From assembly GCA_963708625.1 (NCBI GenBank), contig CAVPSV010000005.1, positions 62,001-126,000 of the forward strand: a stretch of DNA of 64,000 bases. The letters are read 5' to 3'. A program made the position numbers and the translations under genes. The stretch comes from DASXIF01 sp036498145 (GTDB lineage Bacteria > Actinomycetota > Actinomycetes > Mycobacteriales > Jatrophihabitantaceae). The stretch's first letter is position 1. Each line of letters opens with the position of its first letter. Positions 8,282 through 17,217 of this stretch are shown piece after piece. The notes below the pieces were generated by a model. That model ran no database searches. It was not told the origin of the DNA and saw nothing but the letters and a program-made list of their open reading frames with translations.

Positions 8282-9910
8282 ATGGACGCCATCACCATTC
8301 CCCCCACTCCCGTGAACGAGACGGTGCGCACCTACGCGCCCGGCTCGGCAGAGCGGGCAAGCCTGGCCGCCACGCTGGAGGATCTGAGCAGCGGCGGCAC
8401 CGAACTGACGATGACCGTCGCCGGCGTACAACGCATGGCAGCGGGCACGCGGTTCTCGGTCGTCGCGCCGCACCGGCACGAGCTGGTCATCGGACACAGC
8501 GCCGAGGCGAGTGCAGCGGACGTGGAGGCCGCCGTCGGGGCCGCTCTCGCCGCCGCGCCTGCATGGCGGGACATGCCGTTCGACGAACGGGCCGCGGTGT
8601 TCCTGCGCGCGGCCGACCTGCTCAGTTCGACCTGGCGGGATTGGCTCAACGCCGCCACCATGCTCGGTCAGTCGAAGACCGCGCATCAGGCGGAGATCGA
8701 CTCGGCGTGCGAACTGGCGGACTTCCTGCGGTTCAACGTGTGTTTCGCCCGGCAGATCCTGGCTGACCAGCCGAGCAGTTCCGCAGGGGTGTGGAACCGC
8801 TCGGACTATCGGCCGCTGGAGGGCTTCGTCCTCGCCATCACGCCGTTCAACTTCACCGCCATCGCCGGCAACCTGCCCTCGGCGCCGGCGCTGATGGGAA
8901 ACGTCGTGGTGTGGAAACCGTCGCCCACACAGCAGTTGGCCGCGCACCTGACGATGCGGCTGTTCGAGGCGGCCGGCCTGCCACCGGGTGTGATCAATAT
9001 GGTCACCGGAAACGGCCGCGCAGTCAGCGAGGTCGCCTTGCCGCATCCGATGCTGGCCGGCGTGCATTTCACCGGCTCGACGGCGACGTTCCAGCATCTG
9101 TGGCGGGCGGTCGGCAACTCGATCGACGGATACGCGTCCTATCCCAGGCTGGTAGGGGAGACGGGCGGGAAGGATTTCGTGATCGCACATCCGTCCGCGG
9201 AACCCGCTTCGCTGGTGACCGGACTCGTCCGGGGCGCGTTCGAGTATCAGGGACAGAAATGCTCTGCGGCGTCTCGGGCGTACATCCCACGTTCGCTGTG
9301 GGTCGACCGGGTACGGGACGAACTCGCCGCCGTCACCGAATCGCTGACCTACGGCGACGTCGCGGACTTCACGAACTTCGGCGGCGCGGTGATCGACCGC
9401 CGGGCATTCGACCGGCTCAGTGAGGTGCAGCAGGGCCTTGCTGCCGACCCGGACGCGACGGTGATAGCCGGTGGGAAGAGCGACGACAGTGTCGGGTACT
9501 TCGTCCGTCCCACGGTGGCTGAGGTTCGCGATCCCACCCACGACGCCTTCCGGAGCGAGTACTTCGGTCCGATGCTCGCCGTGTTCGTCTATGACGACGG
9601 CGATTGGCACGAGACGCTGACCCAAATGGAATCGGTGTCCCGTTACGCGCTCACCGGTGCGGTCTTCGCTCGCGACCGCTCGGCGATCGAACAGGCGTCG
9701 CAGGCGTTGCGGTTTGCCGCTGGCAATTTCTACGTGAACGACAAACCGACCGGCGCGGTCGTCGGGCAGCAGCCATTCGGTGGGGCTCGTGCCTCCGGGA
9801 CGAACGACAAGGCCGGGTCGTTGTGGAACCTGATCCGGTGGGCATCGCCGCGATCGATCAAGGAAACGTTCGTCCCGCCGACCGATCACCGATACCCGCA
9901 TATGGGCTGA
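8282..9910 (+). CDS. pruA: 1-pyrroline-5-carboxylate dehydrogenase
   Basis: A 542-residue aldehyde dehydrogenase that oxidises glutamate-gamma-semialdehyde (from proline) to glutamate with NAD. The catalytic Cys is in GQKCSA (C327) and the general base Glu in GETGGKDF (E293). The segment ITPFNFTAIAGNLPSAPALM and the length are typical of the P5C dehydrogenase branch rather than general aldehyde dehydrogenases. ATG at 8282 was chosen; the longer in-frame extension overlaps the upstream gene. No proline dehydrogenase gene is adjacent, although the two are often paired in actinobacteria. Confidence 0.95.
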   Translation: MDAITIPPTPVNETVRTYAPGSAERASLAATLEDLSSGGTELTMTVAGVQRMAAGTRFSVVAPHRHELVIGHSAEASAADVEAAVGAALAAAPAWRDMPFDERAAVFLRAADLLSSTWRDWLNAATMLGQSKTAHQAEIDSACELADFLRFNVCFARQILADQPSSSAGVWNRSDYRPLEGFVLAITPFNFTAIAGNLPSAPALMGNVVVWKPSPTQQLAAHLTMRLFEAAGLPPGVINMVTGNGRAVSEVALPHPMLAGVHFTGSTATFQHLWRAVGNSIDGYASYPRLVGETGGKDFVIAHPSAEPASLVTGLVRGAFEYQGQKCSAASRAYIPRSLWVDRVRDELAAVTESLTYGDVADFTNFGGAVIDRRAFDRLSEVQQGLAADPDATVIAGGKSDDSVGYFVRPTVAEVRDPTHDAFRSEYFGPMLAVFVYDDGDWHETLTQMESVSRYALTGAVFARDRSAIEQASQALRFAAGNFYVNDKPTGAVVGQQPFGGARASGTNDKAGSLWNLIRWASPRSIKETFVPPTDHRYPHMG

Positions 9911-9963
9911 GCATTTGGGCGCACGGGAGTCCCCGGTCACGGCCCCGCAAACTGACTCGCCGA

Positions 9964-12900
9964 TCAAGGCACGGCCACCTGGACGCAGAGCGGGTCCTCG
10001 CCGCGAGCCGACCGGGCCGTTTGGGTGAATGTGCCGACCAGCAGCCCCCGCCCCGCATTGGTTGCCTGTCCGACGAAACCAGGCAATCGCAGGCCGACAA
10101 GCTCGCCGTCGGCACGGCTTGGGTTCAGCAGGATCATCCGGCGGCATCGGAGCAGCGCCGCAGTCGGCCCGCGGTAGGAATTGGGAACCAGATCGTTGCA
10201 CGTGCTCGCGACGACGAGGGGTGCGCCGTCGACTGTGCCGACGAGCCGGGTTAGCGCGTCGTCGATGGCCGACTCGGCGAATCGCTCCACATCGTCGACG
10301 AGGATCAATTCGCACCTCGAGAGCGCATCGACGTCGCGCGAGGTGCGGTCGAGCACCGGCGTGCCTGATGCGATCGCATCGTCATAGAGCGGCGAGTCCG
10401 GTCCGGCCACGACCACTGTGCGCAGATGAAGCCGGTGCGCCTCGCGTATCAGCGTGCGCAGCGCGGTCGATCGACCGGATCCGGGCGGGCCGACGATGAG
10501 CACGCCCCGATCGGCGGCGCTCACGCCGACGACTATCGCGTCCGGACCGGCCAGACCGATGCGCAGCATCTCGCTCGACTGCTGCGGCAGCTCGGCCAAC
10601 GCGATGGCGGCAGGCAGCGGTCGCAGTGCGATGCCATCGCCTGGGGCGCGCGCGGGCTGTGTCAATGGTGGCTGTCCGTCAGGCTCGCCGACCTGGATCT
10701 CGACCGCGTCAGGCGCGCGTAGGGCACGACCCGCCGGCATCCGTGCCGGAACGTGTCGAGGACTGATGCCGGCCAGCGCATAGTCGCCACGATCGGCCAA
10801 CCGCAGCAGGTACTTGACCGGAATCGAGGACGCGGCGCGTGCTGCCAGCGCGGCACGGCCGCCGGTGAGCACGATAGTCATACCCGCCGAGGCGGCACTT
10901 GCAAGCAGCCGCGTCGCCACCTCCGCGGAGCGGCCGAGGTCCAGTTCGGCCGAGGCGTCCGCGAACTCCTCCCACCCGTCGATGAGCACGAGGTGCCACG
11001 GTGCGTCGCTGCCCGAGGCTTGTGCGCCGGCCGGCTGCTGGTGCCGCCGCCGCGAAACGGTGTGCTCCAAGCGCTGAAGCAACTCCGCGAGCAGGTCCCA
11101 CTCATGCAGCGACGTCGACGTCACGCAGTGCGGCAGGGCCGCGACGTCCTCGAGCGGGTGCGCGCCGTGGATCAGGTAGATATGCAGGTCGCGCGGGGCG
11201 AGCCGACGGGCCGCCGCGAACGCGATCGAGCGCAGCGCGGTCGTGCGCCCCGATCTGGACACACCGGCGAACAGCACACCACCGCCGCGGTCGAGGTCGA
11301 GAGTTTCGCCCGGCTGAGCTTGGTGGTCGGGTCGGTCCGCCAGTCCGAACACGACGTCGGTCGGGGATGCGTGGGCCGGCAATTGCGGAGTTGCTATCGA
11401 GTCCGGCAGCGTGGGCGGCCAGGGCGCGCGGGCGGGCACGCAGTCGCAGCGTCGTGCTGCGGCGATCACCGCGTCGACCGCTCGGGCCAGATCGGTTGGC
11501 CCGCTCGCGCACTCGACCTCGGTCGGTGTGATCGGTCGTCGCCATGCATCGAGCAGTTCGACCCTCGGCTCGTCCTCGGTCGCCGTGCGCCCACCCACGT
11601 GCGCGACCTGTATCTCGGTGCCGCCATCCCCGGTCACCACTATCGCTCGACCGGGGGTGGACTTGGCGATCCGCGCCGCGTCGGGACGTCCGATCACGTC
11701 TACCGACTCCGCGGCGTCGGCGACGCGCAGTGCGATCCGCAGTGTCGTGTTGGCTCGGATCTCAGCGGACAGGCAGCTGCCCGGCCGCTGGGTGGCCAGC
11801 ATCAGGTGCACGCCGAGTGAGCGCCCACGCTGCGCCACGGCAATCAGGCCCTGCACGAAGTCGGGCAGTTCGGCGGCCAGCGCCGCGAATTCGTCGACCA
11901 CGATGACCAACCGCGGTAGGGGCTCCGGTCCCGCTCTGGTGCGGTAGTCGTCGAGATCGTCGGCGGCAACGGTGGCGAACAGCCGTTCGCGTCGCCGGAG
12001 TTCGCACGCCAGCGAGCGCAGCGCACGGGTGGTGAGCTGGGGGTCAAGATCGGTAACGACACCGGTGACGTGCGGCAGCCGGGCGCAGTCTGCGAACGCT
12101 GCCCCACCCTTGTAGTCGATCAGCACGAACGCGATCGATTCGGGCGGGTGCCGTATCGCCAGCCCGACAACCAGCGTCCGCAGCAACTCGGACTTCCCCG
12201 AGCCGGTGGTACCCGCGACCAGCGCGTGCGGACCGTCCCGCACGAGATCGATCCACGCGAGGCCATCTGACCCGGTGCCGAGCACCGCCGTCGCCCGGCC
12301 GTCGTCGGCGCGCCAATACTCGTCAATACGGCCGACGTTCATTGCGTCGATATCGACCAGGCCCGTCGGCGCGCGGCCGCCTCGATCGGCGGCGTCGGTC
12401 AGGGCGGCGAGCGCGCGCGCGACGCCATCGGCCCATGCCAGGCTCACCCGGTCGGCTATCACGTCGGTGACCGAGGCAGACGGAGCTGCGGGCTCGCGCA
12501 CGTTCAGCTCGATTCGGTTGCCGGTGGCACCGCGAACCGAGAGCGTGTGCGTGCAGAGCGACGGCAGATCGCTGACGCGGTCGGCCAGCCACACGGACGT
12601 GACGCCCACGACGGTGCCGCGGGCGAGAACGTGAGCCAGCTCGATCGTCTCGTCCACCGCCGCATCGACGATGACCACGACCCGAGGCGCACCGGAGATA
12701 TCGCGCGCCGCCTCTCGTTCGGCTATCAAGTTCTCGAGATCGACCCGCAGTTCGCGGCGCGAGTCCTTGTCGATGCCAGGGCGTCGGCGAAGGTGCGGCA
12801 GCCACCGTAGCCACGTCCATGTCGTCTCGTCTGCGCCCAGGAACGCGGCGAGCTCTACCTGGCCGGGCCCGCGAAGTGCTGCCAGTTGACCGGCGAGCCA

Positions 12901-14076
12901 TCTCGCGATGCCGCGCCCGACGATGCGCGGACCGGCGATCCCGACCGCTCCCGCGGCGAGGTCCACCACGACCGGGACGCCCCACAGCGGGCCGGCCGGT
13001 GCCACCGACTGCCCACGTCGAAGTTGCAGGGACGAAGGCAAGGTGGCGGTGCCGACGCGAAGGCAAAGCAGGTCGGGGTCCTCGCCGGCGCGTTCCCACA
13101 GGCGGACGCCCGGGAGTTCCGCGATCTCGCGGATGGTGGCCGGATCAGGATCATGGCGGCGACGAAGCCTCGTCTCGGCGCGCAACCGATCACGGATCAG
13201 TAGCTGCTCATCGCCGGCGCGGCGTTCCCGCTCCCTGCGGCCTACCTGCCGCTGCCGCCGCTCAATGAACCTCTCGCCGATTGCGGTTCCGACCAACGTC
13301 AGCGGGCTCAACAGCGTGAAGAGCAGGAACTGCACGCTATGCATGACGAGCGCGAACGCGAGCCCGGCGAGCATCGGTATTGCGGCGGCGATCCACGGAA
13401 CTCGATGGTGTGCCGAGGCGGGTTCCACGACGGCCACCGCGACCTCGTCCGGCCCGTGCCGGGTCGGGGGCGTCGGCGGCCGGTTGACGTGTAGCGAGCC
13501 ATCGTCGCGGCGGTGAAGCAGGGCGGGTGGGTCAGGTGCGCCGGCGAGGCAGAGGAGCGAATCACCGAGGCGAAGTACGTCGTCGGGCACGATGGTGGTC
13601 TCGCCGGACAACCTCGTGCCTTCGAGCATCGTTCCGTTCGTCGAGCCTCGGTCTGCGGCTCGAACTCCGGCTGCATCGGCGGTCAGCTGCAGATGATGCC
13701 GCGACACGTCCGGGTCCGCGAGCGTCACGTCACAATCGCGGCCACGCCCGATCGTCGTCGTACCCGTCCGCAGCGCGACGGTCTGTCCGGCATCAGGCCC
13801 ACCGATGACGCGCAGACGAAGCGCGGTCGGCGCGGGTTCCGGCCGCCGGGCGGGTGCGCCAACGTATAGCTCGCACCCGTCACGAAGGCCCGGATCGCCG
13901 AGCAGCGTCGTCGCCGGCAGTGCTCGGTGTGGCGTCCACAATTTTGCTGTCGACGCGGCGCCGCACGCCGCGCGCAGCTCGGCGTCGATGTCTGCGGCAC
14001 ATGCCCCGGCACGGGCGTACGCCCGCAGCTCGACGATGCGGCCTGCGGGTGTATGGACGGTGAGATCGACGCGCAC
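9964..14076 (-). CDS. FHA-domain FtsK/SpoIIIE-type ATPase (EccC-like)
   Basis: A very large (about 1370 aa) ATPase related to EccC, the motor of type VII secretion. N-terminal region: ubiquitin-like start, then an FHA domain (about 105-165, TIGRGRDCDVTLADPDVSRH) that binds phosphothreonine. Two membrane helices follow (about 225-270), then three P-loop domains: GTTGSGKS (about 622) with VIVVDEF, GVSRSGRTT (about 935) and GPPGSGRST (about 1195) with LILVDDVERF. Domains 2 and 3 have Arg for the Walker Lys, so only the first looks fully active, as in EccC. GTG 14076 is preferred because the longer frame to 14217 runs through a palindrome with DnaA-like boxes. Divergent from a WXG100 substrate gene; other ESX core genes are absent. 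Confidence 0.9.
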   Translation of the reverse strand: MRVDLTVHTPAGRIVELRAYARAGACAADIDAELRAACGAASTAKLWTPHRALPATTLLGDPGLRDGCELYVGAPARRPEPAPTALRLRVIGGPDAGQTVALRTGTTTIGRGRDCDVTLADPDVSRHHLQLTADAAGVRAADRGSTNGTMLEGTRLSGETTIVPDDVLRLGDSLLCLAGAPDPPALLHRRDDGSLHVNRPPTPPTRHGPDEVAVAVVEPASAHHRVPWIAAAIPMLAGLAFALVMHSVQFLLFTLLSPLTLVGTAIGERFIERRQRQVGRRERERRAGDEQLLIRDRLRAETRLRRRHDPDPATIREIAELPGVRLWERAGEDPDLLCLRVGTATLPSSLQLRRGQSVAPAGPLWGVPVVVDLAAGAVGIAGPRIVGRGIARWLAGQLAALRGPGQVELAAFLGADETTWTWLRWLPHLRRRPGIDKDSRRELRVDLENLIAEREAARDISGAPRVVVIVDAAVDETIELAHVLARGTVVGVTSVWLADRVSDLPSLCTHTLSVRGATGNRIELNVREPAAPSASVTDVIADRVSLAWADGVARALAALTDAADRGGRAPTGLVDIDAMNVGRIDEYWRADDGRATAVLGTGSDGLAWIDLVRDGPHALVAGTTGSGKSELLRTLVVGLAIRHPPESIAFVLIDYKGGAAFADCARLPHVTGVVTDLDPQLTTRALRSLACELRRRERLFATVAADDLDDYRTRAGPEPLPRLVIVVDEFAALAAELPDFVQGLIAVAQRGRSLGVHLMLATQRPGSCLSAEIRANTTLRIALRVADAAESVDVIGRPDAARIAKSTPGRAIVVTGDGGTEIQVAHVGGRTATEDEPRVELLDAWRRPITPTEVECASGPTDLARAVDAVIAAARRCDCVPARAPWPPTLPDSIATPQLPAHASPTDVVFGLADRPDHQAQPGETLDLDRGGGVLFAGVSRSGRTTALRSIAFAAARRLAPRDLHIYLIHGAHPLEDVAALPHCVTSTSLHEWDLLAELLQRLEHTVSRRRHQQPAGAQASGSDAPWHLVLIDGWEEFADASAELDLGRSAEVATRLLASAASAGMTIVLTGGRAALAARAASSIPVKYLLRLADRGDYALAGISPRHVPARMPAGRALRAPDAVEIQVGEPDGQPPLTQPARAPGDGIALRPLPAAIALAELPQQSSEMLRIGLAGPDAIVVGVSAADRGVLIVGPPGSGRSTALRTLIREAHRLHLRTVVVAGPDSPLYDDAIASGTPVLDRTSRDVDALSRCELILVDDVERFAESAIDDALTRLVGTVDGAPLVVASTCNDLVPNSYRGPTAALLRCRRMILLNPSRADGELVGLRLPGFVGQATNAGRGLLVGTFTQTARSARGEDPLCVQVAVP

Positions 14077-14122
14077 GACGGGCAGCCTGCCTCGACGCGC
14101 AACCGTTTCGCCGAGCCTGCGC

Positions 14123-14161
14123 GTGGTCTGTGGATAGTCGCTTGCGTTGTCCACAGACCAC
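14123..14161. promoter_or_regulatory. 12-bp inverted repeat made of two DnaA-box-like sites
   Basis: GTGGTCTGTGGA (14123-14134) and its exact reverse complement TCCACAGACCAC (14150-14161) are separated by 15 bp. The arms contain the box cores TGTGGATAG and TTGTCCACA on opposite strands. The site lies between the divergent FtsK-like and WXG100 genes, where an operator or DnaA-responsive site for both promoters would sit. Confidence 0.6.
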
Positions 14162-14234
14162 ATCGCGACGGCCCGCCCGCACCCTCGAGCGTCGTACGTT
14201 CGCGGTCCGTCAACCACACCACGAGGAGATGGTC

Positions 14235-14526
14235 ATGTCCGGTCTGAAGGTCGCCCCCGAACAGTTGAGCGCCATGAGTAGTGCGATCGCCCGCGTGTCC
14301 GCCGAGGTTCGGGGCGAACATCAGCGCCTCGCCGGTCAGCTGTCGCCGCTGTTCGGAGCGGAATGGTCCGGTGCGGCGGCGGCACAGTTCACCACGCTCT
14401 ACGAGCAGTTCGACCAGCACGCCAAAGGCCTCTCCGATGCCTTGGATGCCATCGGCGTCGTGCTCGGTCGCGCAGGCGCAGACCTACGCGGAGGCCGAAC
14501 AGCAGATCGCATCCTCGTTCCGATGA
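14235..14526 (+). CDS. WXG100-family protein (frameshifted)
   Basis: A small helical-hairpin protein of the ESAT-6/CFP-10 type, the usual substrate of EccC motors. ATG at 14235 follows an AGGAG site 6 bp upstream. The turn motif is WSG (about residue 44). The frame shifts near 14460-14475: continuing in the next frame restores AQTYAEAEQQIASSFR and a stop at 14524-14526, giving about 97 residues, the normal length. The restored tail carries the YxxxD/E-type secretion motif (YAEAE). The span is 292 bp, one base out of frame, so an insertion error is likely. Divergent from the FHA-FtsK ATPase. Confidence 0.8.
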
Positions 14527-14555
14527 CGGCGGGCGCGGCGGCTAGCGTTGGCGAG

Positions 14556-15156
14556 ATGGTGAGCGGCGATGACACACAGAGCGACATAGCCGAATCGGTG
14601 CGCGCGGCGTTGGTCGGGCACTTCGGTGACCAGCCGAGTTCGGCCTCGGTGTCATTCGTCGGCGTGGAGCCGATCGAGGTGCTCCGATTCCGGTCGGGCG
14701 ACTCGCTGGTGTTCGTCACACTGGGCATGAGCAGGCGTCCGATGCCCGTGCCCGGCGATGACCTCGACGTCACCACGACGGCGGCGGGCGGACCGCGTGG
14801 CGAGCTGATGATGTCGGTGTCGGCTCGCGATCCCGCGTCCGCAGAGGTGTGGCGCCGGCTCGCGGTCCTCGCCGCCGCACCCGCCGTCGAAGGGCTGCGG
14901 TACGCCGACAGTGCGATCGTCTCCTTCGGTGAGCCGTTGACCCCGGGCACCCGGCTCACTGGTGTCGTCGTCGGCGAGACCGACCTCGCGGATCTCGACG
15001 TCCGGTGGGCCAGTCACCGTGTTCGAACTGCGCCCGGCCATGCCTGACGAACTCGCCTGGGCGCGGGTACACGGCGTGCCGGCATTGCGGGCGCGATGGC
15101 ACGCACAGGGCCTAGATCTCACCGACCTGGGGCGGCGTCCGGTCGATCTGCGTTGA
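14556..15156 (+). CDS. Suppressor-of-fused (SUFU) domain protein (frameshifted)
   Basis: About 200 residues starting ATG 14556. The core VEPIEVLRFRSGDSLVFVTL followed by GMSRRPM is typical of the bacterial SUFU family, best known as immunity proteins or cytosolic partners in polymorphic-toxin and type VII-linked loci. Near 15005-15015 the frame shifts; in the next frame the natural C-terminus appears (VTVFELRPAMPDELAWARVH, stop 15154-15156). The 601-bp span is one base out of frame. It follows the WXG100 gene by 29 bp, so it probably belongs to the same transcript. No toxin gene is visible beside it. Confidence 0.75.
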
Positions 15157-15247
15157 CCGGCAGAATCCGGCGTGAGGCCGTGCGCACAGTGTCGCCCAGC
15201 AGGGCATGCGGAGCATGACCGGGTCCGTCGAGGCAGGGGAGAGCACG

Positions 15248-15754
15248 GTGCAGTTCGGGCGTTATTACGAAGAGTTCGAGGTCGGCGCCGTGTACAAGCA
15301 TTGGCCGGGCAAGACCGTCACCGAGTACGACGATCACCTGTTCTGCCTGCTCACGATGAACCATCACCCGCTGCACCTGGACGCCAACTACGCCGAGAAG
15401 ACCACTGACTTCGGCAAGAACGTCGTAGTGGGCAACTACATCTACTCACTGCTGCTTGGCATGTCCGTGCCTGACGTCAGCGGCAAGGCGATCGCCAACC
15501 TCGAGATCGAGTCACTGCGACATGTCGCACCGACGTTTCATGGGGACACCATCTACGGCGAGACGACCGTGCTCGACAAGACACCGTCGAAGTCGAAGAG
15601 CGACCGCGGCATTGTGTACGTGGAAACCATCGGCTACAACCAGGACGGCACGATCGTGTGCATCTTCCGCCGCAAGGTGATGGTGCCCACCAAGGAATAC
15701 ATCGACGCACGGGGCGGCGAACAGCCCGGGCGTCCCGAGCCGGCGCCTCGCTGA
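15248..15754 (+). CDS. MaoC-family dehydratase (hotdog fold)
   Basis: A 168-residue hotdog-fold protein. The MaoC hydratase motif is visible as NHHPLHLDANYAE near residue 38 and the second conserved block as HGDTIYGETTVLDK near residue 98. Enzymes of this family hydrate enoyl-CoA or similar unsaturated acyl-CoA esters; the sequence resembles the mesaconyl/beta-methylmalyl-CoA dehydratase type subgroup, but the substrate is uncertain. GTG at 15248 is chosen because an AGGGGAG ribosome site lies just upstream and homologues begin at QFGRYYEEF; an in-frame ATG at 15206 is possible. Its stop is in a small hairpin shared with the convergent Nudix gene. Confidence 0.85.
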   Translation: MQFGRYYEEFEVGAVYKHWPGKTVTEYDDHLFCLLTMNHHPLHLDANYAEKTTDFGKNVVVGNYIYSLLLGMSVPDVSGKAIANLEIESLRHVAPTFHGDTIYGETTVLDKTPSKSKSDRGIVYVETIGYNQDGTIVCIFRRKVMVPTKEYIDARGGEQPGRPEPAPR

Positions 15755-15767
15755 CGCACAGCGTCAG
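15751..15767. terminator. Small hairpin between convergent genes
   Basis: CTGACGC and GCGTCAG form a perfect 7-bp stem with a 3-nt loop. Both convergent stop codons (TGA 15752-15754 and the minus-strand stop 15764-15766) lie inside the stem. There is no T-run, so a bidirectional terminator role is only plausible. Confidence 0.35.
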
Positions 15768-16294
15768 GCCGGCAGCACCTGCCACTGCGTCAACGCATCC
15801 ACCAGTCCAGGCACCGTCGGCAACTCGGCCAACTGCGCGAGCGTCACCCACGCAGCGTCGTCGGCGTCATCGCCCGCGCGCAACGAACCGCTGACCCGCT
15901 CGCACAAGAAATCGTCTATCTCGTACACGATGTCATCCACCGGCCCAGGCCGCCGCACCGCACCCACGTGCCGCACCACCCGCACCACCAGCGCCGTCTC
16001 CTCGGCCAACTCACGCACGCAAGCATCGGCCGGCACCTCGCCCGGCAGGCACCGTCCGCCGGGAATCGTCCACAGCCCGGCACCCGGCGGGTGGGCCCGC
16101 CGCACCACGAGCAGCCGTCGCCCCTCGTCGAAGACGACACCGCCGGCGCATGCCTCGATCGACACCGACACCGCGATCGGCTCCTCCATCGGCTCCGGCG
16201 AGCGGGCCGCGTCGCCCGACGCCGCGCCCGGCTGCAATTGCTCAGGAGGCTCCGAGGGCACTGAATCTCCTTCTCCGGGCGCCGAAATCGCCAC
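15764..16294 (-). CDS. Nudix hydrolase
   Basis: A 176-residue Nudix pyrophosphohydrolase. The catalytic Nudix box is GGRCLPGEVPADACVRELAE followed by ETAL; all metal-binding Glu residues of GX5EX7REUXEEXGU are present, while the last Gly is Ala. Before it, the segment AGGVVFDEGRRLLVVRRAHP (residues about 50-70) is the usual first strand pair. The first 40 residues are low-complexity, so the true start may be internal (for example at Met36). Substrate cannot be predicted. Convergent with the MaoC gene. Confidence 0.85.
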   Translation of the reverse strand: MAISAPGEGDSVPSEPPEQLQPGAASGDAARSPEPMEEPIAVSVSIEACAGGVVFDEGRRLLVVRRAHPPGAGLWTIPGGRCLPGEVPADACVRELAEETALVVRVVRHVGAVRRPGPVDDIVYEIDDFLCERVSGSLRAGDDADDAAWVTLAQLAELPTVPGLVDALTQWQVLPA

Positions 16295-16415
16295 GTTCGA
16301 CTACGGCGCGCCATCCGCAAGGCGGTCGATTTGGGCGGTATCAATGGTCTGTAGAGAGTGGTCGATGCGGCGTGCCCGCGCGATGGACGGGCAATATTTT
16401 TGCAAGGGAGGCGAC

Positions 16416-16571
16416 GTGAAGCTCTTGCTCGGGGGCGCGGTCGTCCTCTTCATCATCTTCTACATCATGACGTCTCCGAACCAGGCGGCCGACATCGTGC
16501 ACAGTTCCTGGCACACGACGGTCCACGTCGCCCACGGCATCGGCGGATTCGTCGACAAACTGGCGTCCTGA
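16416..16571 (+). CDS. Small single-span membrane protein (51 aa)
   Basis: GTG at 16416 is preceded by an excellent ribosome site AAGGGAGG (16404-16411), which identifies this small gene. The product is a 51-residue protein with one N-terminal transmembrane helix (residues 4-18, LLGGAVVLFIIFYIM) and a short amphipathic tail. The longer in-frame extension upstream overlaps the divergent Nudix gene and is not coding. It sits 13 bp before the PH-domain membrane protein and is probably co-transcribed. Function unknown. Confidence 0.75.
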   Translation: MKLLLGGAVVLFIIFYIMTSPNQAADIVHSSWHTTVHVAHGIGGFVDKLAS

Positions 16572-16584
16572 CCGGCGCCGTGTC

Positions 16585-17130
16585 GTGCCCGCGTTCCTGC
16601 CCTCCGAACTCCCTGTCCAGGCTCGCGCCCGACACCACTGGATCGTGCTCCTGCGCCGTCCGCACCCGATGCTCGCCATCGCCCTGCTGATCCTCTTCAT
16701 CGCCGCCGTGCTCGACCCCAGCCCGATGGCATGGCCATTCCTGCTCGTGCTCACCGCGGCGGCCTACCTGCGGTGGAAGACGTGGACGAGCGAGATCGTC
16801 GTCGTCACCCAGCGTCGCGTCGTCCGAACCCGCGGCATCCCGGAAACCACCACCACCGAGGCTTCGTTGCGGCTCGACCGCATCTCCGGCGTCGTGCTCG
16901 AGCAAACCGTCCTCGGCAAGCTTTTCAACTACGGCACCCTCGAACTCGAAGCGCCCGGCCAACACCCCGACCTGCGTCGCATCGACAAGCTCGCGCGCCC
17001 GAAGCGGCTGTACCTCCTCATCCGAGAGATCGTCTACGGCGACCCGGAGGCGGACCGGCAACCCATCTCGGACGTCACCACCGCACCGCTGCCCATGCTG
17101 CCGCCATGGGGACCGCGACACCGTCGCTAA
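16585..17130 (+). CDS. PH-domain membrane protein (YdbT/bPH2-like)
   Basis: A 181-residue protein with two membrane helices close to the N-terminus (about 28-60, MLAIALLILFIAAVL and WPFLLVLTAAAYL) followed by a bacterial PH domain (about residues 70-155). The pattern VVVTQRRVVRTRGI and DRISGVVLEQTVLGKLFNYG is the conserved bPH2 core. Such proteins are membrane-anchored with the PH domain in the cytosol; their ligand is unknown. The start is GTG 16585, 13 bp after the small membrane protein. Confidence 0.85.
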   Translation: MPAFLPSELPVQARARHHWIVLLRRPHPMLAIALLILFIAAVLDPSPMAWPFLLVLTAAAYLRWKTWTSEIVVVTQRRVVRTRGIPETTTTEASLRLDRISGVVLEQTVLGKLFNYGTLELEAPGQHPDLRRIDKLARPKRLYLLIREIVYGDPEADRQPISDVTTAPLPMLPPWGPRHRR

Positions 17131-17217
17131 ATGCCTGGCCGCCCCGGCAGTCGTCACGTCAGCCCAGCACTCACGCCGACACGCAAGCCGACACCGAACC
17201 CCGCCTAGGGTGAAGCG

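Noticed and set aside
8126..10315. 729-codon open frame on the minus strand
   Set aside because: It lies antisense to pruA, has an Arg/Pro/Gly-rich shadow composition and no domain motifs.
14130..15047. 305-codon apparent WXG100-SUFU fusion
   Set aside because: Caused by frameshifts; each domain has its own natural start and end in the corrected frames.
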